Shown here: positions 5,922 to 6,133 of the stretch, in pieces
Layout of the letters: each line of letters opens with the position of its first letter
Position numbering within the stretch: the stretch's first letter is position 1
DNA from: Patescibacteria group bacterium
GTDB lineage: Bacteria; Patescibacteriota; Minisyncoccia; JAHIHE01
Assembly: GCA_018896765.1 (NCBI GenBank)
Contig: JAHILZ010000045.1
Span: forward strand, 1-6,133
Direction of reading: 5' to 3'
Length of the DNA: 6,133 nt
The notes under the pieces: model-generated
The model's database searches: none
The model's input: only the letters and a program-made list of their open reading frames with translations
Told to the model about the DNA's origin: nothing
Translations under genes and position numbers: made by a program

Positions 5922-6133
5922 TAATGCCAAATGTCAAAATCCTGAAACACAAATCCCAATGCCCAAACCCCAATACCCAACCAAACCATAAGCCCTAACA
6001 TCTAAACTTATTATATAAGGCTAAATTTTAAGTTTTAAATTTTAAATGAAATCCTAAATGACTGAATTTTAAATTGTTTTTGTTTTATTCATTTAAAATT
6101 TAAAATTGATTTAAAATTTTAAATTTAGACTTT
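5922..6133 (-). repeat. Right arm of 212-bp inverted repeat
   Basis: Reverse complement of 52-263 with 8 substitutions and no gaps; see the left arm. It begins 45 bp after the proS stop. Similarity is still perfect at the last base of the window, so the true outer end is not visible. The + strand reads C-rich first and AT-rich last, so both arms have the AT-rich block outward and the G/C-rich block towards the genes. No strong terminator is visible in 5877-5921, so the proS transcript probably runs into this arm. Confidence 0.95.
5955..5978 (-). other. Potential G-quadruplex in right arm
   Basis: On the - strand, runs of at least three G (complement of 5976-5978, 5968-5971, 5962-5964 and 5955-5957) are separated by loops of 4, 3 and 4 bases, fitting G3+N1-7. 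This set includes one run absent from the left arm (created at the equivalent of 222-223), while the run equivalent to 197-199 is lost. Confidence 0.6.

Noticed and set aside
52..6133. The whole window as a composite transposon with inverted terminal repeats
   Set aside because: No transposase or integrase is present, the enclosed genes include the housekeeping rseP and proS, and the arms are long AT-rich heptad repeats unlike insertion-sequence ends.

Overview
The window looks like a piece of a bacterial chromosome, most probably from a member of the Candidate Phyla Radiation (Patescibacteria, Parcubacteria-like). This is inferred from the AT-rich intergenic DNA, a short prolyl-tRNA synthetase without the usual editing insertion, the absence of Shine-Dalgarno sequences before every gene, and the style of the intergenic repeats. 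No rRNA or other phylogenetic marker is present, so the assignment is tentative. The standard genetic code fits all genes.

Layout: (1) 1-306 is non-coding and almost entirely repeat: a 7-bp-phased sequence whose part 52-263 is one arm of a long inverted repeat. (2) 307-1428 is rseP, an intramembrane site-2 metalloprotease. (3) 1477-4573 is a compact, very AT-rich four-gene cassette, all on the + strand: a putative PD-(D/E)xK type II restriction endonuclease, a beta-class DNA methyltransferase, a DUF262 (ParB/Srx-like NTPase/nuclease fold) protein, and a HEPN-motif protein whose start overlaps the end of the DUF262 gene. (4) 4632-5876 is proS. (5) 5877-6133 is non-coding and contains the second arm of the inverted repeat (5922-6133), still matching when the window ends.

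How the parts work together: rseP and proS are housekeeping genes that are neighbours in other bacteria (for example rasP-proS in Bacillus subtilis). They have a sampled GC content of roughly 42-57%. The cassette between them samples at roughly 20-30% and encodes only defence-type proteins, which suggests acquisition by transfer into the rseP-proS junction. The first pair would be a restriction-modification system. The second pair resembles a two-component defence or toxin module with a DUF262 sensor/NTPase and a HEPN RNase. No transposase, integrase, tRNA or CRISPR array is seen.

The most unusual signal is not a gene. The 5' non-coding region is a chain of diverging 7-mers that stays in one phase for about 260 bp. 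An inverted copy (204 of 212 positions identical, no gaps) lies at the other end of the window, and both copies keep a G-quadruplex pattern although they use different G-runs.
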